The position numbers and the translations under genes are program-made. The notes below the pieces were generated by a model, which made no database searches, was not told the origin of the DNA, and saw only the letters and a list, made by a program, of their open reading frames with translations. This document shows, piece by piece, positions 1 through 11,100 of a stretch of 64,000 nucleotides of DNA. Within the stretch, counting starts at the first letter, position 1, and each line of letters starts with the position of its first letter. The stretch is from Sphingobacteriales bacterium (lineage in GTDB: Bacteria > Bacteroidota > Bacteroidia > Chitinophagales > Chitinophagaceae), in the NCBI GenBank assembly GCA_004144175.1, contig SEFT01000010.1:62001-126000 (forward strand). The letters are read 5' to 3'.

Positions 1-3000
1 ACCTTGCAAATACTTCTACTCAATACGGGCTATACATTGCCGCTTCTGACCCTACGCCAGGTAACGAAAATATTTTCAGCAATAACCTTATATACAATTT
101 TACACGTGGTGGTACGCAGTACGGTATTTACAATTCCAGCTCTGACAGTGCATGGTATTATAATAATACGATAGTACTGAATGACGCAGCCAATACCGGT
201 ACATCGATTGCCAGAGCCATATATCAGACTGGTATAGCGAGCGGAATAAAATTTGAAAACAATATAGTGCAGATGTCGCGTGGTGGTAATGGTGAAAATA
301 CTGTAATATACCTTGCTACTCCAACTACTTCCTATACATCCGACCGTAATATATACATCATGGGTAGTACAGGTTCCGGCTTCAACAGAATAGGCTATTA
401 TAATGGCAATGGCTATACAACATTGCTCGACTGGCAGATAGGTGTAGGTAAAGATGCTAACTCGACTGATGTAAGCCCGGTATTTGCTAATCCCTCTGCC
501 GGAAACTATGCCCCCACTAATGCAGAGGTAAATAATATTGGCTCAGCAGTAGGCGTAGCTATAGATATCACGGGTGCCAGCCGCAGTACCACCACGCCCG
601 ATGTGGGAGCTTACGAATTCTCTCCGGCCGCATGTACCGCACCACCTACCACAGGTAATACCACAGTGTCGGCTACATCTATATGTGGAGGTGGTTATCT
701 TACATTAAGTCTTACCGGTAATTCATCTGGTGCGGGGCAAACCTATCAATGGCAGCGCTCTACCACGTCAGGTGGTACTTATACTAATGTGGGTAGTGCA
801 CAAAATTGGACCAAACTAGTTGTTAACCCAAGTGTATCTTACTACTATAGGGCTGCAGTGAAATGCGGTACCAACACGCAGTATTCAACACCTTTACGTG
901 TATCGGTGAGCTCTGCACTGGCTCCGGGCACATATACTATTAATAGCGCTATGCCAACAGGTTCAGGCAACTTTAATACTTTCAGCGATGCGGTGGATGC
1001 GCTCAGGTGTGGTATCACAGGTGCAGTCACCATCAATGTAGCTAATGGTACCTATAATGAGCAAATAGATATTCCCGTTATCCCGGGTGCATCGGCTTCT
1101 GCGCGTGTTACCATTAAATCGGCTATGGGTAATGCAGCTAATGTTACGATACAAGACAGTTCATTTACAATAGCAAATAACTACGTAGTAAGGCTGAGCG
1201 GAACATCGTTCCTTACTTTTAAAGGCATTACGATAAGGAATAAGGGTATAACACATGCCAGATGCTTTGAAATAACTGGTGCTGCTGCTAGCGACTCGAT
1301 TATGGGCTGTGTGCTAACCGGCCCTTCTGTTACGACCAACTCAACTAATACAGCAAAATTCTTTGGCGATAACCTCACCGGTGTAGATAACGTATTGGAT
1401 GGATGTACGGTTCAGAATGGCTCGCATGGTATATTCATTAGCGGTACAGGAACTTCAAACCTTGTAGATCGTTGGGTAGTACAAAACAATACGGTAACCA
1501 ATGCCTATAGTTATTCTGTATACTTCTACTATACCAGCAATCTTAAAGCGCGTAATAATACGGCCGTAACAAACTCTAGCGGTACCCATTACGGCTTGTA
1601 TTCATATTATGCCGATAGCGCTGCTGAGATAACAGGTAATAAGATCACAGCTACAGGGACTGGTATCAAATACGGTATCTACTACTACAATGCTGATGGT
1701 ACATCTGCGGTACGTGGTCTGGTTGCCAACAATGTGGTGTTGATTGGAAACAGTGGAAGTACAAGCACTACCAGAGGACTTTCGATATATCAATGCAGCT
1801 ATCAAAGGGTTTATAATAATACAGTAAATGTGCTGGGTGCATCGGCTACAGCATGCCTTGCCGGTTATTTTTATTTTAATGACGTAGCGCTTTATACCAA
1901 TAACGAAATAAGAAACAATATCCTGTCCAATACAGGCGGTGGTTATGCGATGTACGTATACAATCCCGCCCTGGCAGACAATAATTCAATAGACTATAAT
2001 AATCTATATACTACCGGTGCAAAATTGGTTGACAGAGGTACTCCTGTAACAGACTATACAGACCTTACTGCATGGCGTGCTGCATCCCAGAAAGATATGA
2101 ACTCTATTTCATACGATCCTGGATTCACCAACAATACATCTAATCTTGTACCAGACCCTGCGAAGGCTGCATCGTGGTCGGTAAATGGACGCGGTGTACA
2201 CCTGGCAATAAATAATAAAGATATAAATGGCAATACCCGCGCAACTACAACCGCTACGGGCGTACCAGATATAGGCGCATACGAGTTTACGCCTACGTCT
2301 ACACCGCCAGCTGCCACTGCAAGTCCTGCAACTCCGTCTGCCGGTACTACTCAGTATTTTACGTTTGGGCAAGATACGGTTGCAGTAGTAAGCTGGGCAA
2401 CCGGAAGCACCGTACCATCGGCTGTTACCGTGAGACAATATTCAGGAACGCTGCCTCCTCAGATCCTTACATCCAGTCCCGGCAGCTACATGTATTTCTA
2501 CACCGATATAAATGCGGCACCGGGTACTTATGACTATACACCGAGTATATACTATAAGCAGCCTTGGATGGGTATTGTAGCAAGCGAGACTGACATGAAG
2601 ATGATAAAAAAACTGGGAAGTGGTTCATGGGTGCCTTACAACTTTGCCGAAAGCAACGCCGATGTAGCAAGGAACATTATAACATCTCCGGGCCGTACTA
2701 CATTGGGGCTATTCTCCGGTATCGATAACGATATCCTATTTGTAGCTAAGATAACTCCTTCAAATCTGTTTCTGTGTCCCGGAGGTAATAGTACGCTAAC
2801 AGCAAATTTGGGATCAGGCATTACCTACAAATGGAAGCTGGATGGAGGATATATTCCAGGCGCTACCTCTATAACGCATATTGCGAATGTGCCGGGCACA
2901 TATATAGTAGAAGAAACCCGAGGTACTTCAGTAGTAGAGTCGGAGGAAGTATTAATTGGTACTATCTCGGCTCCTGCAGCAAACATTACATCTGCGGCAA

Positions 3001-3908
3001 CGGTATTCTGCATTGGTGGTTCTGAGGCACTGAATGCAAACATAGGTACGGGACTAACTTATCAATGGAAATTGGATGGCGGCAATATCCCGGGTGCAAC
3101 TTCATCTACGCATCAAGCGTCGGCAGTAGGTGCATATACTGTTGTGGTTACAAACCCCGGCTGTAGCACTACATCTGCGCCTGTAAGCATTACCAGTGCT
3201 CCGCTGCCCATGGCAGTTATTGCACCCGATACTACTGTTATGCTATGTCCCGGATCTATGGTCACCATGAATGGTACGGTGCCGGTAACAGGCCTGAATA
3301 TAGCGTACCAATGGCAGCTTAATGGTGCCGACATACCTGGCGCTAATGTATTAGCATATACCACAAACATAGGCGGTAACTACGCACTCAAGCTTACCTC
3401 AAGCACATGCCCTGCCACAGTTTCACCGGGTACCAACATTGTGAACACGACTGCGCCAAGCCCTGTTATCTCAGCTTCCGGTTTTGCGCTTACTACGGGT
3501 ACCTTCAATTCTTATCAATGGTACAAGGATGGTGTAGCAATCCCGGGTGCTAACAACTTTACATATACGGTTACCGAAAATGGTACCTACACTGTAGAGG
3601 TATCGAATGGCGGCTGCACCTCAATATCGGAGGCTTATATAATAAGAAACGTCGGTTTCGATGATTTGTCGCTTACCGAAAACCGCGTATCAGTCTATCC
3701 GAACCCGGCAACTGATGTAGTGTTTATAAATGCAAAGGCTCAAGTTAATGTAGTGCTTATGGCTGCGGATGGAAGAACAATGACACACACAGAGAATGCA
3801 AAGCAGCTTGACATCAGCAGTTATCCCGAAGGTGTATACATGCTTCGTGTTATGGATAAGAACAATATACTAATCGATACCATCAAAATTATAAAGTCGG
3901 CTAAGTAA
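1..3908 (+). CDS. Giant T9SS-secreted beta-helix/Ig-like surface protein, 5'-truncated by window edge
   Basis: The reading frame is open from the first codon (base 3) to the stop at 3908, so the true start lies before the window; the first internal Met at 267 is not a start. In-window residues about 210-306 form an Ig-like module (TYQWQ, GTYTN), about 310-680 are Asn/Gly-rich repeats with NNT, NNI and NNL turns typical of a right-handed parallel beta-helix, and about 920-1220 hold four Ig-like modules, each with a YQW..DG..IPGA core. The last ~80 residues are a type A T9SS sorting domain (VYPNPATDVVF, then EGVYMLRV). It is therefore expected to be exported by the type IX system and surface-anchored or released. 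It is the first of three tandem paralogues; the next gene starts 36 nt downstream. Ligand or substrate is unknown: beta-helices occur in both adhesins and polysaccharide lyases, and no catalytic motif is evident. Confidence 0.9.
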   Translation, partial: LANTSTQYGLYIAASDPTPGNENIFSNNLIYNFTRGGTQYGIYNSSSDSAWYYNNTIVLNDAANTGTSIARAIYQTGIASGIKFENNIVQMSRGGNGENTVIYLATPTTSYTSDRNIYIMGSTGSGFNRIGYYNGNGYTTLLDWQIGVGKDANSTDVSPVFANPSAGNYAPTNAEVNNIGSAVGVAIDITGASRSTTTPDVGAYEFSPAACTAPPTTGNTTVSATSICGGGYLTLSLTGNSSGAGQTYQWQRSTTSGGTYTNVGSAQNWTKLVVNPSVSYYYRAAVKCGTNTQYSTPLRVSVSSALAPGTYTINSAMPTGSGNFNTFSDAVDALRCGITGAVTINVANGTYNEQIDIPVIPGASASARVTIKSAMGNAANVTIQDSSFTIANNYVVRLSGTSFLTFKGITIRNKGITHARCFEITGAAASDSIMGCVLTGPSVTTNSTNTAKFFGDNLTGVDNVLDGCTVQNGSHGIFISGTGTSNLVDRWVVQNNTVTNAYSYSVYFYYTSNLKARNNTAVTNSSGTHYGLYSYYADSAAEITGNKITATGTGIKYGIYYYNADGTSAVRGLVANNVVLIGNSGSTSTTRGLSIYQCSYQRVYNNTVNVLGASATACLAGYFYFNDVALYTNNEIRNNILSNTGGGYAMYVYNPALADNNSIDYNNLYTTGAKLVDRGTPVTDYTDLTAWRAASQKDMNSISYDPGFTNNTSNLVPDPAKAASWSVNGRGVHLAINNKDINGNTRATTTATGVPDIGAYEFTPTSTPPAATASPATPSAGTTQYFTFGQDTVAVVSWATGSTVPSAVTVRQYSGTLPPQILTSSPGSYMYFYTDINAAPGTYDYTPSIYYKQPWMGIVASETDMKMIKKLGSGSWVPYNFAESNADVARNIITSPGRTTLGLFSGIDNDILFVAKITPSNLFLCPGGNSTLTANLGSGITYKWKLDGGYIPGATSITHIANVPGTYIVEETRGTSVVESEEVLIGTISAPAANITSAATVFCIGGSEALNANIGTGLTYQWKLDGGNIPGATSSTHQASAVGAYTVVVTNPGCSTTSAPVSITSAPLPMAVIAPDTTVMLCPGSMVTMNGTVPVTGLNIAYQWQLNGADIPGANVLAYTTNIGGNYALKLTSSTCPATVSPGTNIVNTTAPSPVISASGFALTTGTFNSYQWYKDGVAIPGANNFTYTVTENGTYTVEVSNGGCTSISEAYIIRNVGFDDLSLTENRVSVYPNPATDVVFINAKAQVNVVLMAADGRTMTHTENAKQLDISSYPEGVYMLRVMDKNNILIDTIKIIKSAK

Positions 3909-3944
3909 CAATCATATTACTACCCCAGAAAAATTGAATATATT

Positions 3945-6900
3945 ATGAAACTAAGATCCATCTTAACCTTTGTTGCGCTACTCGGACTGCAGTTTCTTCT
4001 GTCCGAAGCCGGGGCGCAAACGATCACAACAACCGGCACAACTAACTCCTCCCTATCAGGCACAGCGTCTATCTCATTTGTAGTGGAGAATACGAATACA
4101 AATGCTGTATTGCTGACAGACCTTAGTTCTCTTCGTACTACAGCCAGCAATGGAGTGACCTACACGCTATGGTATTCTGCCACATCTCTTTCCGGCACAT
4201 CTACAGTAGCTACCCCGGCCTGGACACAGATAGCAACCATAGCACCTGCAAATGTTACAGCAAGTGCTATCAGCCCTATCTTTAGCGGGCTGTCCTTTGT
4301 GATACCTGCGGGTACCAGTTATAGGTTCGCACTGATGTCTACAGGTACTATAAACTATACTACCGGTGGTACTAACTCTACTGCCTCGGGAGGAATAAAT
4401 GTTTTTACAGGTAACCATACTATCGGCGGTTCAAATGTGGGGTACTCCGGCTCAGGCGGAAGCCTGGGAACTACCCCAAGATATTTTGTGGGCACGCTGG
4501 TATTTACACCATTGACACCGTGCGTGGCTCCGCCAACTGCCGGTAATAGTGTTGCATCTTTAGGTACTATTTGCCTCGGGTCGCAGGTAACGCTGAATCT
4601 CTCAGGTCATTCCATAGGATTAAATCAAACTTATCAGCTACAGAGTTCTGCAACATCAACCGGTACCTATACCAATTTGGGTGCCAGCACTGCCGACTGG
4701 GCGCGTACCATAACACCGTCCAATACTATGTGGTATAGGATGGCTGTTACATGCGGTACTTCTACTACCTTTTCTGCACCGGTGCAGGTAACTGTTAATA
4801 CAATATTACCCGGAGGCGACTATACGATTAATAGTGCTTTGCCGGCATCGGCCACCAACTTTACGTCGTTTACCAATGCCGTTAATGTACTTAAGTGCGG
4901 TATTACAGGTCCCGTAACATTCACCGTTGCCAATGGTGCCTACAATGAACAGATAGACATACCCGCAATCGTAGGGGCTTCTGCAACGGCAAGGATACGT
5001 TTCAAAGCTGCATCGTCCAATGCGGGAGATGTAATGCTCAATTTTTCATCTACCAGCGCGGCCGACAACTACGTAGTGAGGCTAACTAATGCAAGCTTTA
5101 TTACCTTCGATGGCATTTCTATAGAAAACAACGGTACTGCTTTTGGCCGCGCTATTGAAATGATTGGTACTGCCTCAAAAGATAGTATTAAAAATTGCAT
5201 CGTCAGGGGTGGTCTCGCTACTGTAAATAATGTGAACACAGCCACGATCTATGCTGAGGATATGACCGGGACAGAGAATGTGATTGTAAATAACGCCATC
5301 AGCAGAGGCGCGTACGGTATCAGGTTTGCAGGTACTAGCACTACTAATCTTGCAGCTAATTGGATAATTGACAATAACAGCATTACAGATGCCTTTACTT
5401 ACGGCGCATATCTTTACTATACAAGCAACACCAAGTTTAGAAATAATACGATCTCTACATTGTCAACGGCTACCAATTACGGAGTGTATGGATACTACAA
5501 CGATAGCGCTTTTGAAGTGACAGGCAATAAGGTGACGGCTATTGTCTCGGGCGACAAACATGGTATTTATCTTTATAATTCGGATGGAGATGCTGCTGTA
5601 CGTCCGAGGGTGGCTAATAACGTAATAGCCGTAGGAGATGGTTCGAGCACAGTTAGCGGTCTGCGTATATATAATTCGTCGTACCTGGATGCTTATAATA
5701 ACAGCGTGTACGTTAATACTGATGCGACAGGATACGCCGCTTACATTTACCATAGTGCCGCGGCCAACTCAAACAATAACATAAAGAACAATATCTTTTA
5801 CAACAGCGGTACAGGGTATGCTATGTTTATATATAACATCAACCCATCGTTGAATAACTCAATTGACTATAATAACCTATACGCTGCAAGTGGCGTATTG
5901 ATTGACCAGAGTACACCTGCTCTTGAATATCGCACTTTGCAGGAGTGGCGCACCGCGAGCGGTATGGACATGAACTCCATATCATACAATCCTGGTTTTA
6001 CAAGTATAACAGATCTCACTCCTAACCCGGCAAATCCTGCATCGTGGTCTGTGAACGGAAGGGGTGTTCATATTCCGGGTAATAGCAAAGACATAAATGG
6101 CGGCAATCGTGTCACCGTATTAGCTGATGGTGTGCCGGATCTTGGAGCATATGAGTTTACGCCTACAGCTATTCCTCCGGCAGCAGACGCCTATCCGGCC
6201 CTTCCTGTCAATGGCGTCACACAACACTTCCTTTTTGGGCAGGATACAGTTGCAGTTCTCGATTGGTCTGCTACCTCATTGATACCTTCAACTATCACTG
6301 TTAGACAGTATACCGGCACCATAGCTCCTGCATTGACAAGCATCAGCGGCGGCAGCTTTGCTTACTTTTATACGGATATCGACGTGCCGGCCACTACATA
6401 CGATTTCAATGCACGCATTCACTACAACGATTCATGGATGGGTACAATAAGCAGTGAAGCAAATATGCGGATGGCCAAGCGATTTAATCCGTTCCCCTGG
6501 GTGGCCTATAACAACACTGAAAGTGCTTCTGAAACAGCACGTAATGTGATTAGTGCATCTGGTCTTACCAGCCACGGTTTTTTTACCGGCATAGACAACG
6601 GCAATGTATTTTCTTCGCATGTTCGTCCACTCGGCAAGGTTGTTTTCTGTCCCGGTGGTAATGTTACGCTCAGTGCAACACCGGCTGCTTCAGGGCATAC
6701 TTATCAGTGGAAGCTAAATGGCCTGCCTATACCAGGCGCCGTACTTTCTACCCATACTGTACAAACAGCAGGCTTGTATGAAGTAGAGGTGGCTAATGGT
6801 GCCCAAATAGCCCAAGCCAATCCGGTAGAGGTGTATGTTGTGCAGACGCCGTCAACTGTTGTAAGTGCTTTAGGCAGCAGTCGTTTTTGTACAGGCGGCA

Positions 6901-7793
6901 GCCTTACCATGAATGTGCAAACCAGTACGGACGCAAAATACCAATGGAGAAAAAATGGCGTAGATATACCTGCTGCTAATGCATCGGCCTACACGGCCAC
7001 TGATGCAGGCATATATACAGTGCGCGTCACAAATCTTGGATGTGCTGCAACATCCTCAGCTACTAACATTACTATTGGAGCGCCGATAGTAAATCTGGGT
7101 CGAGATACGACCTACTGCCAGCAGTCTCCGCTTGTGTTAAACGCAAGTAATCCCGGTGCACGTTATATATGGAACACAGGTGATACCACACGCACTATCA
7201 CAATCAATACCAACACAAGCGGTGTGTATGTTGTTCGTGTGATAGCTGGCCCTGGTTGCGAAACTACAGATACTATTGCTCTAACTGTTGACCCGGCGCC
7301 AACGGTTGTCGGTGTATCATATGTCAGAAGCGGAAGCACTTACCAGCTAAGTCCAAGTGGTGCGCAGCATGCGAACCGATATCTGTGGATATTCGGCGAC
7401 GGCAAAACAGATACAAACAGAGTAATCACCTATAACTATTCTTACAGGCCGGGATCTGTAAAGCTTGTAGTATTTAACGGCTGTGGCAGTGATACCGCCG
7501 AGGCGGACCTTACACTTTCTGTTAGCGACATAGCCGGCAAGAAGAATGCACAATTGAATGTCTATCCCAATCCGGCTCAGTCATTCATTATGGCTTCGAT
7601 TGAAGGAGATGTGATGCTAAAAGAAGTACACGTTATCAATCATTTGGGTCAGGTTGTGTATCGTACTCAAAATGAGGTCAACACTAAAGAACACAAAATA
7701 GATATCAGTTATCTTCCTAATGGGCATTATATTATGCGTGTGCTTACAGTCGATAACAATGTGATAAACAAACAATTCGACGTGTTACGATAG
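3945..7793 (+). CDS. Giant T9SS-secreted beta-helix/Ig-like/PKD surface protein (second paralogue)
   Basis: 1282 residues, beginning with a clear signal peptide (MKLRSILTFVALLGLQFLL, cleavage likely after AGAQ). An N-terminal beta-sandwich-like segment (about 25-185) is followed by an Ig-like module (about 190-285), a beta-helix region (about 299-650) and a conserved block with SWSVNGRGVHI and DLGAYEFTP (about 700-740). Next come a segment with FGQDTVAV and VRQYTGT, Ig-like modules (about 900-1120), a PKD-like module (FGDGKTDTN near 1151) and a T9SS type A sorting domain (NVYPNPAQSF to the end). Blocks are shared nearly word for word with the genes on both sides, so this is a tandem duplication family. 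The 36-nt gap from the upstream stop suggests co-transcription, and a strong hairpin with T-run follows the stop. Likely role is a surface adhesin or matrix protein exported by the T9SS; no enzyme motif was seen. Confidence 0.92.
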   Translation: MKLRSILTFVALLGLQFLLSEAGAQTITTTGTTNSSLSGTASISFVVENTNTNAVLLTDLSSLRTTASNGVTYTLWYSATSLSGTSTVATPAWTQIATIAPANVTASAISPIFSGLSFVIPAGTSYRFALMSTGTINYTTGGTNSTASGGINVFTGNHTIGGSNVGYSGSGGSLGTTPRYFVGTLVFTPLTPCVAPPTAGNSVASLGTICLGSQVTLNLSGHSIGLNQTYQLQSSATSTGTYTNLGASTADWARTITPSNTMWYRMAVTCGTSTTFSAPVQVTVNTILPGGDYTINSALPASATNFTSFTNAVNVLKCGITGPVTFTVANGAYNEQIDIPAIVGASATARIRFKAASSNAGDVMLNFSSTSAADNYVVRLTNASFITFDGISIENNGTAFGRAIEMIGTASKDSIKNCIVRGGLATVNNVNTATIYAEDMTGTENVIVNNAISRGAYGIRFAGTSTTNLAANWIIDNNSITDAFTYGAYLYYTSNTKFRNNTISTLSTATNYGVYGYYNDSAFEVTGNKVTAIVSGDKHGIYLYNSDGDAAVRPRVANNVIAVGDGSSTVSGLRIYNSSYLDAYNNSVYVNTDATGYAAYIYHSAAANSNNNIKNNIFYNSGTGYAMFIYNINPSLNNSIDYNNLYAASGVLIDQSTPALEYRTLQEWRTASGMDMNSISYNPGFTSITDLTPNPANPASWSVNGRGVHIPGNSKDINGGNRVTVLADGVPDLGAYEFTPTAIPPAADAYPALPVNGVTQHFLFGQDTVAVLDWSATSLIPSTITVRQYTGTIAPALTSISGGSFAYFYTDIDVPATTYDFNARIHYNDSWMGTISSEANMRMAKRFNPFPWVAYNNTESASETARNVISASGLTSHGFFTGIDNGNVFSSHVRPLGKVVFCPGGNVTLSATPAASGHTYQWKLNGLPIPGAVLSTHTVQTAGLYEVEVANGAQIAQANPVEVYVVQTPSTVVSALGSSRFCTGGSLTMNVQTSTDAKYQWRKNGVDIPAANASAYTATDAGIYTVRVTNLGCAATSSATNITIGAPIVNLGRDTTYCQQSPLVLNASNPGARYIWNTGDTTRTITINTNTSGVYVVRVIAGPGCETTDTIALTVDPAPTVVGVSYVRSGSTYQLSPSGAQHANRYLWIFGDGKTDTNRVITYNYSYRPGSVKLVVFNGCGSDTAEADLTLSVSDIAGKKNAQLNVYPNPAQSFIMASIEGDVMLKEVHVINHLGQVVYRTQNEVNTKEHKIDISYLPNGHYIMRVLTVDNNVINKQFDVLR

Positions 7794-7810
7794 ATTCACA
7801 TCAGAATTTG

Positions 7811-7842
7811 AAAAGGCCCCGGTTTGTACTGGGGCCTTTTTC
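7811..7842 (+). terminator. Rho-independent terminator after the second paralogue
   Basis: A perfect 10-bp stem (7811-7820 with 7831-7840, G+C-rich core GGCCCC/GGGGCC) and a 10-nt loop are followed by T residues. It lies 17 nt after the stop of the 3945-7793 gene and separates it from the third paralogue. Confidence 0.9.
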
Positions 7843-8110
7843 GTTTATGTCATCAAATTGTTTTCCCGTTTCGTCTAGCAATACTTGACAAAGAGATGGA
7901 TATTTGGTATATTTATACTGAAGTCTAAATTGATTAACCAGAAGTTATAAATATTGCCATAAGTGAAGTCTGCGGCATTATTTGTATGACAAATTTTGCG
8001 AACAAAATAAAAAATAGGCATTTACCTGGTGCTAAACTGTTCCGATTAAAATGAGCTGGTTTTTAAAAATTAATCCCCTGATATTATTATTGATACACTC
8101 AAACGAGTTT
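7843..8110 (+). other. AT-rich intergenic leader of the third giant gene
   Basis: About 270 nt between the terminator and the ATG at 8111. It must hold the promoter for the third paralogue, but I found no clean TTTG-N19-22-TAnnTTTG pair; near-misses occur around 7970-8000 (ATTATTTG, AATTTTGC). No gene or RNA was recognised. Confidence 0.4.
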
Positions 8111-11100
8111 ATGAAACGCCCCTTTTTATTATTACTTACATTCTTACTTTTCTCCGGCACGCTACGTGCGCAGGTCGACTATACCATAGGTACAGGTACA
8201 GGCACCAATACAGGCACCGGCTATCCAACGCCTTATGGCGACTTCTTTGAAGGAACGAGAACGCAATTTCTCTTCCGTGCATCAGAGTTAACGGCCGCAG
8301 GTATGAGTGCGGGAATGATCATTGGTATAAAATGGAATGTAACCGCTACCAATGGCGCTGCAGTGCACGAGAACTGGGAAATGAAAATAGGCACCACAAC
8401 GGCTACTGCACTTACTGCTTATCAGACCGGCCTTACAACGGTAGTAAGCGCTACAAACTACACACCAGCTACGGGCGTGAACACACACCCGTTCTCCGCA
8501 CCCTTTTTCTGGAATGGCACTTCGAACATCGTTATAGACGTGTGCCACGGCGAACCTACCAATGCTACCGGTACTTGGTTCACCAATAACGCCAGCGTGC
8601 CATTCACCGTTATGCCTTACAATGCCTCTATTACGTTTAGGGGAGACAATGGTGGTAACGGCTGTGGCAATACTACTAACAACGCGCTAAGCCCTACTAA
8701 CAGGCCTAATACAATTTTTACGCTTGTATCAAATCCTTGCGTGTCTCCACCAACGGCGGGCACCCTGACGGCTTCATCTGTATCTGTATGTCAGAATACA
8801 CCAGTGACTTTCCGCCTTACGGGCCATTCGCTGGGCCTGTCACAGACCTATCAGTTGCAGACATCAACTACAGCCACGGGCACATATACCAACCTCGGCA
8901 CTGCTTCCAATAGCTGGGTTCAAACGATCACACCTACGGCTACATTGTTCTACCGTATGGCAGTTACTTGTGGCACGTCTACCGTAGTTACTGCACCGGT
9001 ACAGGTGGTAGTAAACGGTGTTTTGCCATCGGGCGTGTATACGATCAATCCTGCGTTCCCGACCGCAGGTATCAACTTTGCCAGCTTTACAGCGGCTGTG
9101 GATGCATTGAGGTGCGGTATCACAGGGCCGGTTACCTTCAATGTAGCTCCGGCCTCGTACAACGAGCAGGTAGATATTCCTTCTATCCCCGGTTCTTCCG
9201 CCACCAACAGGATCGTTTTTCAGTCTACATCGGCTAATGTGAACGATGTAAACCTGTTCTTTAATGCCGCTACCGGAGCAGCCAATAATCATGTGGTAAA
9301 ACTGACCAACGCCAGTTTCTTCACGTTCAGGGGAATGACCTTCTCGAACAGCAATGTCAACTTGGGCCGTGTATTGAGCATAGCAGGTTCTGCGGGTTCC
9401 GACTCGTTCCTGAATTGTAATTTCTATGGTCCGGTTACAGGGCTTACTACCGATGCAGCATCTACTATTTTTGCCAATACTGTTACGGGCGCGGGCAATG
9501 TGTTCTACGGCAATGATATTAATAACGGTTCGCAAGGTGTACGCATCGTTGGCAGCACGGCTACGCTGCCTGCCAACTGGATATTCGAGAACAACACGGT
9601 AACAGATGCGCTTACGCATGCCGTATTCCTGCAAAATACAAGCAACCTGAAATTCAGGAACAATGAGCTGGCCATCAATAGCATTGCCGGCACACAGCAT
9701 TGCCTGTATGCCGAGAACTGCGACAACGCCTTTGAAATAACAAGAAACAAGATGTTTGCGCAGACAGCGGGTAACAGGTTTGGTATGCAATTCACAGGCT
9801 GCGATGGTACTGCTGCTAACCGTGGGCTGATAGCCAACAACATAGTAGTAGTAGGCGACCAGGGTACCATTGCCTTGTATGGCATCCGCACGGAAAGCGG
9901 TACTTACCAGCGCTACTATAACAACAGCGTGAACGTGAATAGCGGTGCCAACACAGGGGCAGCGGCTTTCTTTACTTTCAATGGTACGTCCAACAATAAT
10001 GATGTACGAAACAACATCTTCCAGAATGTAGGTGTAGGGCCGGCCATAGTGGTGACAGACCCTACTGCAAGTACTACTAACGTGGTCGACTACAACAACA
10101 TTTATTCTCAGGACTCCATCCTTGCGCAAAGGACTGCTACGGCAACTTTGTATAAGACCTTGTCGGCATGGCGCATAGGTACGGGCATGGACCGCAACTC
10201 GATCTCTTACGATGCAGGTTTTACCAATTTCTCTAACCTGGTGCCAGACCCTAATAATCCTGCTTCCTGGTCGGTAAATGGCCGCGGTATACACATGGCC
10301 AACAATGCGGACATTACCGGCATGGCACGTGTAACGGCGCTGGCTGATGGTGTGCCCGATCTTGGCGCTTATGAGTTTACCCCAATGGCAGTGCCACCGG
10401 TAGCTGTCGCTGTGCCTGCAATGCCCGAGGCCGGAATCACACAGTACTTCCTGTTTGGGCAGGATACCGTGGCCGCGCTCGAGTGGGCTACCACATCCAT
10501 ACTGCCAAACAGCATAGCTGTACGGCAATATACAGGTACTGTGGCACCAGGGCTTACCGCCGTAACCGGGACGAGCTTTATGTATTTCTATACCGATATC
10601 GATGTGCTGACAACCACCTACAATTTCAACGCGCGCATATACTATAAAGACCCCTGGACAGGTACGGTATCTTCGGAGGCCAATATGCGTATGATAAAGA
10701 AATTCAATGCTAATCCCTGGATAGAGTATAACAACGGGGCAAGCACACCCAATACCGGTCGCAACTTCATTGCAGCGCCGGGCCTCACGAGCCATGGTTA
10801 CTTTACCGGTGTAGATAACGGGCTGGTATTCTCGTCTCATATCTCGCCGAATGGTAAAGTGGTTTTTTGCCCCGGCGGAACGGTAACACTTCAAGCAAGC
10901 CCCAACAGCAGCAGCTACACCTACCAGTGGAAGTATAATGGCTTCCCGATACCAAGTGCTATTACACCTACGTATGCTGCCAGCGTAGCAGGCCTGTATG
11001 AGGTAGATGTGATAGATGGTAGCAAGACCGCAGTAAGCTCGCCGGTGGAAGTGTATGTAGTGGCGCCACCATCTACGGTAGTTACTCCATCCGGTTCGTT

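Noticed and set aside
267-3908. Met at 267 as the start of the first giant gene
   Set aside because: The same frame is open upstream to the first base of the window with beta-helix-like sequence, so the true start is outside.
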